Shown here piece after piece: positions 9,884-18,575 of a DNA stretch of 64,000 nt. This stretch comes from Pseudomonas sp. ANT_H12B (GTDB lineage: Bacteria > Pseudomonadota > Gammaproteobacteria > Pseudomonadales > Pseudomonadaceae). The notes beneath the pieces were generated by a model, which saw nothing but the letters and a program-made list of their open reading frames with translations, searched no databases and was not told the DNA's origin. The position numbers and the translations under genes were made by a program. The stretch spans positions 186,001 to 250,000 of the forward strand of contig NZ_VOBI01000008.1 in assembly GCF_008369325.1 (NCBI RefSeq), read 5' to 3'. Each line of letters starts with the position of its first letter. Positions within the stretch are counted from its first letter, which is position 1.

Positions 9884-11083
9884 TCAAACCACCCCAGCCG
9901 CGTTTAGCCGTGCCTGCTCTTCCCCAGAGAAACCCAGCTCGCTCAGAATGCTGCTCGTATGCTGCCCCAGGCCCGGCACGCCATCCATTCGCGGAGTGAA
10001 TGCCGTGTTGTGACCGGGAGGCAGCAGCGACGGCAATTTCCCGCAAGGGCTATCCACTTCGCGCCAGCGATCGCGAGCCTTGAGCTGCGGGTGGTCCCAA
10101 ACGCCCCGCATGTCATTGACCCGCGCATTGGCTATTTGCGCGTCTTCCAGACGCGCTACTACCTCGTCGACAGACAACGTGGCAAAACCGTCAACAATGA
10201 TTTGCCGCAGCGCTTCACGATTCTCCGAGCGCTTGAAATTGGCGCAGAACCGCTCGTCTGACGCCAGCGCCTTGTCCAGCAGGACTTTCTCGCAGAACAA
10301 TGCCCATTCGCGCTCGTTTTGCAGGCCCAGCATGATGGTGCCGCCACCGCCGGTGGGGAACGGCCCGTAGGGGTATATGGTCGAGTGCGATGCCCCGGCC
10401 CGTGCCGGTGGCGGTGCGCCGTTGTAGGCGTAGTACATCGGGTAGCCCATCCATTCCACCAGGCTTTCGAGCATCGACACATCGATGCGGCTGCCGACGC
10501 CGGTTTTTTCGCGCAGCATCAGCGCCGACAGGATTCCGGTATAGGCGTACATGCCCGCGGCGATGTCGGCAATCGAGCAACCCGCCTTGGCCATTTCGTC
10601 CTCGCCCGGGCCTCCGGTTACCGAGAGGAAGCCACCCTCGCTCTGGATCAGCAAATCGTAGGCCTTTTTCTTTTCATACGGTCCGCCTTCGCCGTAGCCC
10701 GAAATATCGCAAACGATGAGCCGCGGAAAACGCGCTTGCAGCGCCTCGAAGGACAGCCCCATGCGTGAAGCCGCGCCGGGTGCCAGGTTTTGCACCAGCA
10801 CGTCGGCCTTGCCCAGCAGTGACTCGAGAATGCCGCCTGCTGCGTCCTGTTTCAGGTCCAGGGTCAGGCTTTCCTTAGAGCGGTTGGTCCAGACGAAATG
10901 CGAGGCCAGGCCATCGACCCGCTGATCGTAACCGCGGGCGAAATCACCCGTGCCGGGGCGTTCTATCTTCACCACGCGGGCGCCCAAATCGGCCAGCTGG
11001 CGAGTGCAGAAAGGGGCCGCAATGGCGTGCTCCAGGCTGATGACGGTGATGCCGTCCAGCGGACGGGGAGTGAGTTGAGTCAT
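9884..11083 (-). CDS. ict: CaiB/BaiF (family III) CoA-transferase, probable itaconate CoA-transferase
   Basis: A 399-residue family III CoA-transferase. The N-terminal pattern LDGITVISLEHAIAAPFCTRQLADLGARVVKIE is typical, and the catalytic aspartate is probably D173 in CSIADIAAGMYAYTG. In the itaconate pathway it moves CoA, usually from succinyl-CoA, to itaconate. It occupies the PA0882 position between the lyase and the PrpD-like gene. Specificity is inferred from synteny. Confidence 0.87.
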   Translation of the reverse strand: MTQLTPRPLDGITVISLEHAIAAPFCTRQLADLGARVVKIERPGTGDFARGYDQRVDGLASHFVWTNRSKESLTLDLKQDAAGGILESLLGKADVLVQNLAPGAASRMGLSFEALQARFPRLIVCDISGYGEGGPYEKKKAYDLLIQSEGGFLSVTGGPGEDEMAKAGCSIADIAAGMYAYTGILSALMLREKTGVGSRIDVSMLESLVEWMGYPMYYAYNGAPPPARAGASHSTIYPYGPFPTGGGGTIMLGLQNEREWALFCEKVLLDKALASDERFCANFKRSENREALRQIIVDGFATLSVDEVVARLEDAQIANARVNDMRGVWDHPQLKARDRWREVDSPCGKLPSLLPPGHNTAFTPRMDGVPGLGQHTSSILSELGFSGEEQARLNAAGVV

Positions 11084-11170
11084 TTGGGTTACCTATTCGC
11101 TCAGGCCGTGCACCTTCGCTTGCAACAGCGCGCTGCCTCGCGCGCTCCTGCACAGAAAATGCGTCAACGG

Positions 11171-12526
11171 TTAAATCAAATCAGCCAACACCTGCGCATC
11201 ACGCAGATGCCAGACCTTGTCGATCAGTGCCTTGCCTTGCTCTTCAGTCCGCGCACCGGAGAACGCCAGCAACCGCTGGAACTTGGCTTCAAGCTCAGGG
11301 CGCGACAGCGTATTGCCGGGGTCGCCTTTCGGATCGTCGATGGCTGCGGTTAAAGTACGGCCGTCAGTCGTGGTGACGATCACGCGGCCCAGCCAACGCG
11401 CCGGATAAGCGGCATCGACTTCGGGGTCCAACTCCATGCTGACTTTCTCGCGAAAGGCGTCGACGTCGGCATCGGTCAGGGCCAGGTCGCGGAATTCGAT
11501 CAGTTGGGCGCTGCCATGCACGGCGATCAGTCCCAATACGGCACCCATGGAAAACTTTGCCTGGTGTACGGTGGTCGGTTTCACGACACGGCCAAGCACA
11601 TCGATTGCGCTCTGGTGCACGCGGGTGATGACCTTGGCGATCTGGTCATGGCGCAAGTCCTCGCGCTGCATCAAGTGCAGCAAGGCATCAGCGGCGGGGT
11701 GGGTGTGACGGCACGAGGCGTGGAATTTGAACGAGGTTTCTACCAGCGCCCAGCGCGTGCCCAGCCGATCCGACAATTTGGCCGGATCGGCATCGGTAGA
11801 CATTCCCGCCGCCATGCCTTGCTCGCCTTCCAGGATATTGCGCGCGCCGGTCAGCCCGTCCTCGGTCATGTAGGCGGCGAGCAAGCCGTCGGCGGCAGCC
11901 TTGGCGGTATGCAGCTGCTTGGAGTCAGCGGCATCGCGCAGAAATTCCCACAACCCGGCGGCCTGGGTCCCTGCGTTGCCCAGCAGATTGATGAATTGTT
12001 CTTTATCGAAACCCAGCAGCTTGCCCACACCCACCGCCGCGGCCAGGGTGCCGACGGTGGCGGTGGTGTGGAAGGTTCGATAGTGCGAACGACCCAGGAA
12101 CTCGCCGATGCGAATCCCCGCTTCGTAGCCTGCAATGGAGGCAAGGAGCAGATCCTTGCCGGACTTGTTCAAGTCTTGGGCCGCCGCCAGGACGGCCGAA
12201 AACACCACCGTTGCCGGATGCAGCACCGAACTGTTGTGCAGGTCGTCTTGTTCAACCAGGTGTGAAGCAGCGCCGTTGACGAACGCTGCGAAGTAGGGCG
12301 ATGTGCCGCGCCCACTGACCAGAATCCTGGCGGTCCCGCTGGCCGGCCCCATGCGCTGGGCATAACGTTCGAACAGCGGAATCGGCCGCGCGCCCTGGCT
12401 GGCCAGCGCTGAGCCGATCCAGTCGAGGAACAGATCTTCGGTGCGAGCCAGCACGGCGTCGGGAATTTGATCGTATTGCAGGTCGGCCAGGAACGTGGCC
12501 AAAGCTTGGGTATGGCTCATATTCAT
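11171..12526 (-). CDS. MmgE/PrpD family protein of the itaconate cluster
   Basis: A 451-residue MmgE/PrpD-family protein, a fold that includes 2-methylcitrate dehydratase and cis-aconitate decarboxylase. Motifs include DWIGSALASQG, a central HTTATVGTLAAAVGVGKLLG and KFHASCRHTHPAADALL. It occupies the PA0881 position. Its exact role in itaconate use is not settled; since the fold also includes cis-aconitate decarboxylase it may act on related C5/C6 acids. Only 4 bp separate it from the acyl-CoA dehydrogenase gene. Confidence 0.85.
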   Translation of the reverse strand: MNMSHTQALATFLADLQYDQIPDAVLARTEDLFLDWIGSALASQGARPIPLFERYAQRMGPASGTARILVSGRGTSPYFAAFVNGAASHLVEQDDLHNSSVLHPATVVFSAVLAAAQDLNKSGKDLLLASIAGYEAGIRIGEFLGRSHYRTFHTTATVGTLAAAVGVGKLLGFDKEQFINLLGNAGTQAAGLWEFLRDAADSKQLHTAKAAADGLLAAYMTEDGLTGARNILEGEQGMAAGMSTDADPAKLSDRLGTRWALVETSFKFHASCRHTHPAADALLHLMQREDLRHDQIAKVITRVHQSAIDVLGRVVKPTTVHQAKFSMGAVLGLIAVHGSAQLIEFRDLALTDADVDAFREKVSMELDPEVDAAYPARWLGRVIVTTTDGRTLTAAIDDPKGDPGNTLSRPELEAKFQRLLAFSGARTEEQGKALIDKVWHLRDAQVLADLI

Positions 12527-12530
12527 GCCC

Positions 12531-13694
12531 TCAGAAACTGCGTGGCAGTTCGAGCAAGTGCTCGGCGACGTAGGAAAGAATCAGGTTGGTGGAGATCGGT
12601 GCCACTTGGTAAAGCCGGGTCTCGCGGAACTTGCGTTCCACGTCGTATTCGCAGGCGAAGCCGAAACCGCCGTGGGTCTGCAGGCAGGCATTGGCGGCCT
12701 CCCACGAGGCTTTGGCCGCCAGGTACTTGGCCATGTTGGCGCTGGCCCCGGCGTTCCTGCCGCTGTCGTATTCCTCGCAAGCGCGCCAGCGCATCAGGTC
12801 GGCGGCCTCGATCTCGATATGCGCTTCAGCAATCGGGAACTGCACGCCCTGGTTTTGCCCGATCGGGCGGCCGAATACCACGCGATCACGGGCATAAGCG
12901 CTGGCTTTCTCAATGAACCAGCGCCCGTCGCCGATACACTCGGCAGCGATCAGCGTCCGTTCGGCGTTGAGGCCGTCGAGGATGTATTTGAAGCCTTTGC
13001 CTTCTTCGCCGATCAAGCTGTCGGCAGGCAGTTCGAGGTTGTCGAAGAACAACTCGTTGGTTTCATGATTGACCATGTTGGCAATAGGCTGAACGGTCAG
13101 GCCGTTGCCGATGGCCTCGCGCAGGTCGACGAGGAAAATCGACATGCCTTCGGATTTTTTCTTCACCTCGGCCAGCGGCGTGGTCCGCGCCAGCAGAATC
13201 ATCAGGTCGGAATGCTGAACCCGCGAGATCCAGACCTTCTGGCCGTTGATGATGTATTTGTCGCCTTGTTTGACGGCGGTGGTCTTGATCTTGGTGGTGT
13301 CGGTGCCGGTGGTGGGCTCGGTCACGGCCATCGATTGCAGACGCAGCTCCCCGCTGGCGAGCTTCGGCAGATAGTGGCTTTTCTGCGCCTCGCTGCCATG
13401 GCGCAGCAGCGTGAACATGTTGTACATCTGGCCGTGGACCGTGCCGGAGTTGCCACCGCAAGCGTTCACTTCTTCAAGAATGACCGAAGCTTCGGCCAGC
13501 CCCAGACCCGACCCACCGTATTCGGCAGGGATCATCGCCGACAACCAGCCGGCATCAGTCAGGGCTTTGACGAAGGCTTCGGGAAAGCCTTTCTTTTCGT
13601 CGATTTTTCGCCAGTAAGCCGCGTCGAATTCGGCGCACAGGGCGCGCACGCCCTCTCGGATGGCATTGAGGTCTTCGTCGTCGTACGGATTCAT
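12531..13694 (-). CDS. Acyl-CoA dehydrogenase of the itaconate cluster
   Basis: A 387-residue FAD-dependent acyl-CoA dehydrogenase. The order is conserved: an alpha-helical N-domain, the beta-domain signature LQSMAVTEPTTGTDTTKIKT with KVWISRVQHSD, and C-terminal helices with NACLQTHGGFGFACEYDVERKFRE. The catalytic base region follows the QTHGG motif. It corresponds to PA0879. The main itaconate route needs no dehydrogenase, so it may handle a side-chain or C4-thioester intermediate. Electrons would go to ETF. Confidence 0.87.
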   Translation of the reverse strand: MNPYDDEDLNAIREGVRALCAEFDAAYWRKIDEKKGFPEAFVKALTDAGWLSAMIPAEYGGSGLGLAEASVILEEVNACGGNSGTVHGQMYNMFTLLRHGSEAQKSHYLPKLASGELRLQSMAVTEPTTGTDTTKIKTTAVKQGDKYIINGQKVWISRVQHSDLMILLARTTPLAEVKKKSEGMSIFLVDLREAIGNGLTVQPIANMVNHETNELFFDNLELPADSLIGEEGKGFKYILDGLNAERTLIAAECIGDGRWFIEKASAYARDRVVFGRPIGQNQGVQFPIAEAHIEIEAADLMRWRACEEYDSGRNAGASANMAKYLAAKASWEAANACLQTHGGFGFACEYDVERKFRETRLYQVAPISTNLILSYVAEHLLELPRSF

Positions 13695-13762
13695 GGTTGT
13701 GCTCTCAGGATCTGTCAGCGGCGCGCCACCCGAGTCAGGCGATGCGTTCTCGGAAAAGGGTT

Positions 13763-14602
13763 TCAGTCGAAAACGACCTCAGCGGTCTGGGCAACGCCAG
13801 CTTCATTGCCGGCCCACAATTGCGCTTTGCCTGCCTCGACAATGCGACCACCCACATGGAATGGCGTGGGTACGTTCAACGGGCGTAAGCCGCGATAAGC
13901 GAAATGCCGCACGCGCTTGCCGGGGTTGGCGCGGATGAATGCGCGCAAGTTGAAGGTTGCGATCATTGGCCCATGCACCACCAGGCCCGGATAGCCTTCG
14001 GTACCGGTGACATAGGGGGCATCGTAGTGAATACGGTGGCCATTGAAGGTCACGGCGGAGTAGCGAAATAACAGTGTCGGCGTGGGCGAAATGGTTTCAC
14101 TCCAGTCGCCCGGTTCCGGTGCTTCGCCGCTGTTGAGCTTGGGTGGGTTGGGCTCGCGGTAGACGATGTCCTGTTCTTCACGTACGCACAGCTGACCGTT
14201 TTGCGAGTAGTCATGACGTACCGTGACGAACAGTAGCGAGCCGGTCCGTCCTTGTTTTTCCTCGATATGCAGGATGGTCGACAAACGATGAGCCTCAGCG
14301 CCAACTTTGAGCGGCTCGATGAGCTCGACCCGGCCACCGGCCCACATGCGATTACGGTTGTCGGCGGGGGGCAAAAATCCGCCACGCGCCGGATGGCCAT
14401 CGGCGCCCAGTTGCGTTTCGAATACAGGCTCCTGGAAAAAGCACCACTGCCAGAGCGGCGGCAGCGAATCGCCATCGGCCGGTGTTGCTTCGCCGAAGGT
14501 TGCGGCGATGCGCTTGATCAGGTTGCGGCTCAGAACGTCATGGGCCTCTTGCGTACGACCGATCCAGGCACTGAAATCCGTTGGCGAATTTGAAACATTC
14601 AT
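13763..14602 (-). CDS. ich: MaoC-like (FAS1-type) dehydratase, probable itaconyl-CoA hydratase
   Basis: A double hot-dog protein of 279 residues, if started at the ATG at 14602 (MNVSNSPTDFSAWIG); an upstream ATG at 14635 would add 11 residues. FLPPADNRNRMWAGGRVE and RIHYDAPYVTGTEGYPGLVVHGP are hallmarks of the mesaconyl-C4-CoA and itaconyl-CoA hydratase group. It is the first gene of the unit, matches PA0878, and is divergent from the LysR gene, as in P. aeruginosa. It hydrates itaconyl-CoA to citramalyl-CoA. Confidence 0.87.
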   Translation of the reverse strand: MNVSNSPTDFSAWIGRTQEAHDVLSRNLIKRIAATFGEATPADGDSLPPLWQWCFFQEPVFETQLGADGHPARGGFLPPADNRNRMWAGGRVELIEPLKVGAEAHRLSTILHIEEKQGRTGSLLFVTVRHDYSQNGQLCVREEQDIVYREPNPPKLNSGEAPEPGDWSETISPTPTLLFRYSAVTFNGHRIHYDAPYVTGTEGYPGLVVHGPMIATFNLRAFIRANPGKRVRHFAYRGLRPLNVPTPFHVGGRIVEAGKAQLWAGNEAGVAQTAEVVFD

Positions 14603-14684
14603 AACCAGGCTGCCTCTGCATTTGTTGTTATGCATAGATCATGCGAGCCGCTTGGCATTCTGAGAATTTGCATTTGCGTAAGCC

Positions 14685-14707
14685 GGCGTTCAGGTATGCT
14701 GAACGCC
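14685..14707. promoter_or_regulatory. Candidate operator of the itaconate LysR regulator
   Basis: GGCGTTCAG-N5-CTGAACGCC is a perfect 9-bp inverted repeat. It lies 23 bp before the LysR start and 82 bp before the ich start, and contains a T-N11-A core (TCAGGTATGCTGA) as LysR boxes do. It probably mediates autoregulation and activation of the divergent operon. Confidence 0.6.
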
Positions 14708-14730
14708 TCTTGTAATGTCTGGACACAACC

Positions 14731-15633
14731 ATGCACTTCGACTTGGCTGACTTGCGTCTTTTCATTCATATCGGTGAGTCGCCAAGCCTGACCCAGGGCG
14801 CTCGCCGGGCATCTCTCTCGCCTGCTGCCGCCAGCGCCCGCATCAAAGCGCTGGAAGGCCAGCTCGACACCCGCCTGCTATACCGCGACAGCCGCGGCGT
14901 GGAACTGACGCCGGCCGGACATAAGTTGCTCAAGCACGCACGCCTGATCATGAACCAGGTGGACTACCTGAAAGCCGAGTTCACCCATTTCGGTACTGAT
15001 TCGGCCGGCCACATCCGCATCTTTGCCAACACCACGGCAGTGACCGAATTTCTGCCGGAGGTGTTGGCGGGTTATCTCGCCAAACGCCCCGGCGTGACGG
15101 TAGACCTGCAGGAGCGCTTATCGCGGGATATCGTGCGCGGCGTGCTGGATGGCAGCACCGACATGGGGATCATTGCCGGGCCGGTCGAGGCTGCGGGGTT
15201 GCAGGTGATTCATTTCAGCACTGACCGCCTGGTGCTCATCGTGCCCGTGGGGCATGAGCTGGCGACCCAGAAGAACGTCACGCTGAAACAGACGCTGGCG
15301 TTTCAGCACATCGGTCTGCATGAAGGCAGCACACTGTTGAGCTTCCTGCGCGACCACGTCGAGCGGATCGGTCTGAATCTGTCGCTGAGGATCCAAGTCT
15401 CCAGCTTCGAGGCGATCTGCCGCATGGTGGAAGCAGGCGTGGGCATCGGCATCATCCCCGAATCCGCGGCTGTACGTCACAGTCGCACCATGAGCCTGGT
15501 CACCCTCTCACTCGACGAGCCCTGGGCCGTGCGCGAGCGAAGCATCCTGGTGCGTGAACTCGACGCGCTGCCAGGCACTGTGCGGGCGTTGATTGCGACG
15601 TTAATGCCCGACGCTGGCTCTAAATCCGAGTAG
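14731..15633 (+). CDS. itcR: LysR-family regulator of the itaconate operon
   Basis: A 300-residue LysR protein with an N-terminal HTH (LFIHIGESPSLTQGARRASLSPAAASARIKALE, about residues 9-41) and a substrate-binding effector domain. It is divergent from ich across about 130 bp, in the PA0877 position, where the homologue (ItcR/RipR) is the itaconate-responsive activator. The name is assigned on synteny. A strong palindrome lies just upstream. Confidence 0.85.
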   Translation: MHFDLADLRLFIHIGESPSLTQGARRASLSPAAASARIKALEGQLDTRLLYRDSRGVELTPAGHKLLKHARLIMNQVDYLKAEFTHFGTDSAGHIRIFANTTAVTEFLPEVLAGYLAKRPGVTVDLQERLSRDIVRGVLDGSTDMGIIAGPVEAAGLQVIHFSTDRLVLIVPVGHELATQKNVTLKQTLAFQHIGLHEGSTLLSFLRDHVERIGLNLSLRIQVSSFEAICRMVEAGVGIGIIPESAAVRHSRTMSLVTLSLDEPWAVRERSILVRELDALPGTVRALIATLMPDAGSKSE

Positions 15634-15657
15634 ATCAGCTCTTCAGCGCGAAAGTGC

Positions 15658-16065
15658 GTGTTGCACCTGGGTCGTCTCGCTCGGGATCGTGGCGCCTCCC
15701 AATTCATCGCCGACGGCTTTCAAGGTCATGAGGATCAGGCGGGGAGTGCTCGGGCCGGTGACGTGATCAGCATCGCCGGGGTGAGCTCGGCCTATTGGGA
15801 GAAAAACCGTGAGCTCGGCCAGCGATTCAATCAGGGACGTTGGGCGGACCAACCGATGGTCCTCAGTGGGAGTGACGGGCATACCGGCCGGGCCAACAAC
15901 GCGATGCTCAAGCGCCTCAAGATTGAAACAGCAAATCGGCTCGCTGGCACCTGGCAAACAGGCCGATCTGATTATTCTCGACCGCGATGTCTTCACGGTC
16001 AGCGATGACGAACTGTGCGAGACCAAAGTCCTGAAAAACTTTCTTTGCCGGCAAACAGGTCTACG
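15658..16065 (+). pseudogene. Remnant of a YtcJ-type amidohydrolase gene
   Basis: Two pieces in different frames resemble opposite parts of a YtcJ-family amidohydrolase. The first contains WADQPMVLSGSDGHTGRANNAML, the substrate-loop region of the N-terminal half. The second contains IGSLAPGKQADLIILDRDVFTV, the C-terminal signature. Several hundred residues between them, including most metal ligands, are missing. No intact product is possible. With the permease remnant that follows, this is the debris of a former hydrolase-transporter locus. Confidence 0.7.
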
Positions 16066-16103
16066 CGCCCGCGTTCTGACGACCCGCCCGCAACACCCAA
16101 AAA

Positions 16104-16390
16104 ATGTGTCGGCCTGTTGCTGGAAAATCGCCACTTCGGTTGGAGCACTTTCCTGCTGGCGGTGCCTCTTTCCGCGTCCTGGCAGATCGCGTTTGGCCCG
16201 TACGTGGCCGACTATTCGCGCTACCTGCCAAGCAAGACGTCGTCCTGGAAAACGTTCACCGCAGTCGGTCTGGGCACGGTGCTGGGCGCCCAGGCTTCAT
16301 GTCGTCTGTGGCAATGGGCGGTCTGGGCAACTACGGTGTTCTGGCAGCTATTTGTATTGCAACGTATCCGCCGCGCCGTTAGCTACCTTC
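16104..16390 (+). pseudogene. Remnant of an NCS1-family permease gene
   Basis: The frame encodes SASWQIAFGPYVADYSRYLPS followed by SSWKTFTAVGLGTVLGAQAS, the central signature of NCS1 permeases. A short frame-shifted piece (SSVAMGGLGNYGVLAA) continues the same protein. Neither end of the gene is present. The intact NCS1 permease near 3.3 kb has the equivalent YVSDYSRYLP motif but is clearly a different protein, so this is not a simple duplicate. Confidence 0.7.
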
Positions 16391-16506
16391 ATATACAAAA
16401 CCAGGGCTTGCGCGACATCCGCACGATACATGACGGCCTCGAAATGGCACTACCGCATCCGCGGCAAACCATTCGTTGCCTTACCGTGCGCAACAGGAGA
16501 AATCCA

Positions 16507-16977
16507 ATGTCTCGTATCAACACCCGTAAAGCCGCTGGCATGTTCGGCGTCACCCTGGCCGTTGCACTCACCGCATTCGCTGGCCTGTCTCAAGCTCAAG
16601 AAGTGAAGCCTGCCGCCGAGGCCGGTAATGCGGCGCCTGCGGCAAAAAGCTGGCAGACAGGCATTCACCGCACAGACTTGGCGCGCCGCGATCTGGACGT
16701 CGCCGGACGTGAGGTTATCCAGGTCCGCGTTGATTTCGAGCCGGGTGTTGCTTCCCCCAAGCACTCTCATCCAGGGGTGGAAATGGCCTACGTGATCGAG
16801 GGCACGTTTGAGTACCAGCTCGAGGGTCAGCCAACTGTCACGCTCAAGGCCGGTGAATCCTTGTACATCCCTGCCGGTACCGCGCATGTAGCGACAAATA
16901 TCGGGAAGAGCAAAGCCTCCGAGCTGGCGACCTACATTGTGAAGAAAGACACGCCGATCGTCGTGATCGAGAAGTAA
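16507..16977 (+). CDS. Secreted cupin-domain protein
   Basis: A 156-residue exported cupin. The ATG at 16507 has an AACAGGAGAAATCC ribosome site and starts a signal peptide ending near GLSQA. The cupin barrel shows SPKHSHPGVEMAYVIEGTFEYQL (metal-binding His and Glu) and IPAGTAHVATN (second motif His). Small periplasmic cupins of this type are common in Pseudomonas and mostly uncharacterised. The upstream frame is gene debris, so it is probably transcribed on its own. Confidence 0.85.
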   Translation: MSRINTRKAAGMFGVTLAVALTAFAGLSQAQEVKPAAEAGNAAPAAKSWQTGIHRTDLARRDLDVAGREVIQVRVDFEPGVASPKHSHPGVEMAYVIEGTFEYQLEGQPTVTLKAGESLYIPAGTAHVATNIGKSKASELATYIVKKDTPIVVIEK

Positions 16978-17344
16978 AACGACGTGCCGACGGTTTGGCG
17001 AACGGCTCCGCCAGGCCCGTCGGCCGGTACTGATGGAAGTGCCTATGAGGCAATAGTGCGTTTGAATCCTGCCGCGTTTGCCCTTGGGTGAAATCGATCT
17101 AAAAAGCCCGGCCCGTGGTTCGTGCCTTTTGCTATTCTTCAACGTGTAGGTGAAGACGCAGACTGATGCGCAAGAGGATAGCGAGGAAACGTGGGGCGCG
17201 TTCCGAAGGGTACACGGTTAGAAAGATCTCCGCGCTGAGATCCAGCCCTTATGCCGTGTGAAGCAGAAGAGCACAAAACTGTTCTGTCAGAGTCCTGATA
17301 AACCTTGTAAGCCGGAGACCAGCACCGGCCACCTACTCAATTTT
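16978..17344 (+). other. Intergenic region, possible small RNA or long leader
   Basis: No convincing protein gene is seen. The segment from about 17140 to 17344 has several local stems (for example GATCTC-N6-GAGATC near 17230) and ends in a clear terminator. That layout fits an independent small RNA or a long attenuated leader for the ParD-like/aminopeptidase pair. A TATTCT hexamer near 17132 could be a -10 box. I could not match it to a known RNA family. Confidence 0.3.
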
Positions 17345-17345
17345 C

Positions 17346-17371
17346 TAAGCCCGCCTCGTGCGGGCTTTTTC
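17346..17371 (+). terminator. Rho-independent terminator
   Basis: AGCCCGC-CTCGT-GCGGGCT followed by TTTTTC. It lies 104 bp upstream of the ParD-like start and 370 bp after the cupin gene, so it terminates something starting in between, or attenuates readthrough. Confidence 0.85.
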
Positions 17372-17474
17372 ATGCCCGCACATCGAGGATGACTGACCTG
17401 AAACGATGAAATTGCGATCCCGCCCAGTTATCGATTAATATACGTTTCATATGCATTTCATATTGGATGAGACT

Positions 17475-17753
17475 GTGGGTATCGTAAAAATTTCAGAGGA
17501 CATGCACGAGAATCTGCGTGTCGCCAGCAATGCGCTCAGCCGCTCGATCAATGCTCAAGCCGAGCACTGGATGCGCATAGGGATGCTTGCCGAATTACAG
17601 CCCGATCTGGATCACCGCGACATTAGCCGTTTGCTGGTTCGTGCCGAACTGGCGGGCGGCCTTGATGTGAAGCAGCTGTGTGCACTTGCGGACGTTTCGC
17701 ATAGCCCTTCGAATAGCCCCGAGATACATGCGGTCTCGGGAGCCAAGTCATGA
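17475..17753 (+). CDS. ParD-like antitoxin-family protein
   Basis: A 92-residue protein. The GTG at 17475 (V-G-I-V-K-I-S) is preferred over the frame's upstream ATG because it has a GGATGAG site and matches the family N-terminus. SEDMHENLRVASNALSRSINAQAEHWMRIGMLAEL is the ribbon-helix-helix-like region of ParD-like proteins. No ParE-type toxin is adjacent; the partner is a methionine aminopeptidase gene overlapping by 4 bp (ATGA). It may be a DNA-binding autoregulator of the pair. Confidence 0.8.
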   Translation: MGIVKISEDMHENLRVASNALSRSINAQAEHWMRIGMLAELQPDLDHRDISRLLVRAELAGGLDVKQLCALADVSHSPSNSPEIHAVSGAKS

Positions 17754-18541
17754 GAGGCAACGTCGCTATCAATTCTCAGGAACAAATAGCCCTGTCTCGC
17801 GTCGCGGGCACGCTGGCCGCCGAGGTTCTGGCCATGATTACTCCCCACGTCAAGGCCGGGGTCACCACCGACGAACTCGACCGGATCTGTCACGACTATA
17901 TCGTCAATGTGCAGAAAGCCATTCCCGGCAATGTCGGCTATCACGGCTTCCCGAAAACCGTGTGTGCGTCCGTCAACCAAGTGGTCTGCCATGGCATTCC
18001 TTCCGCCCGGCCGCTGGAGAATGGCGACATCGTGAATATCGACATTGCCGTCATCAAGGACGGTTGGTACGGCGACACCAGCCGCATGTACTTCGTTGGC
18101 GAACCCGGGCCGGACGCCCGACGTCTGGTAAAGACGACCTATGAAGCCATGTGTGCCGGTATCCGGGTTGTCCGGCCTGGCGCTACGCTGGGCGACATCG
18201 GTTATGCCATTCAGAGCGTGGCCGAACGGGATGGCTTCAGCGTGGTGCGCGAGTACTGTGGTCACGGTATCGGCAAGGTTTATCACGATGAACCGCAGGT
18301 CCTGCACTACGGCTATCCGGGCCAGGGCATGAAACTGAAAACCGGCATGATCTTTACCATTGAGCCGATGCTGAACGCGGGCAAACGCCATGTGAAAACC
18401 CTGGCCGATGGCTGGACGGTGGTCACCAAGGACCACTCGCTCTCAGCCCAGTGGGAGCATATGGTGGCGGTGACCGACGACGGCTTTCAGGTGTTGACGC
18501 GTTGGCCTGACAGTGTCGATGAGTATCCCGCCATCGTTTAG
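17750..18541 (+). CDS. map: Type I methionine aminopeptidase
   Basis: A 263-residue cytosolic metalloprotease that removes initiator methionine. The pita-bread-fold metal ligands are all visible: Asp in IVNIDIAV, Asp in WYGDTSRMYF, His in GHGIGKVYHDEP, Glu in FTIEPMLNAG and Glu in WEHMVAVTDDG. The ATG overlaps the stop of the ParD-like gene. This is probably an accessory copy, since the housekeeping map normally sits near rpsB/tsf. Confidence 0.93.
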   Translation: MRGNVAINSQEQIALSRVAGTLAAEVLAMITPHVKAGVTTDELDRICHDYIVNVQKAIPGNVGYHGFPKTVCASVNQVVCHGIPSARPLENGDIVNIDIAVIKDGWYGDTSRMYFVGEPGPDARRLVKTTYEAMCAGIRVVRPGATLGDIGYAIQSVAERDGFSVVREYCGHGIGKVYHDEPQVLHYGYPGQGMKLKTGMIFTIEPMLNAGKRHVKTLADGWTVVTKDHSLSAQWEHMVAVTDDGFQVLTRWPDSVDEYPAIV

Positions 18542-18575
18542 GCGCAACTCATGCAACCGCACCCCGACGGCACAC

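Noticed and set aside
14653..14677. Sigma-54-like TTGGCA...TTTGCAT upstream of the itaconate regulator
   Set aside because: The GG-to-GC spacing is 14 nt instead of the required 10, so it is not a -24/-12 promoter.
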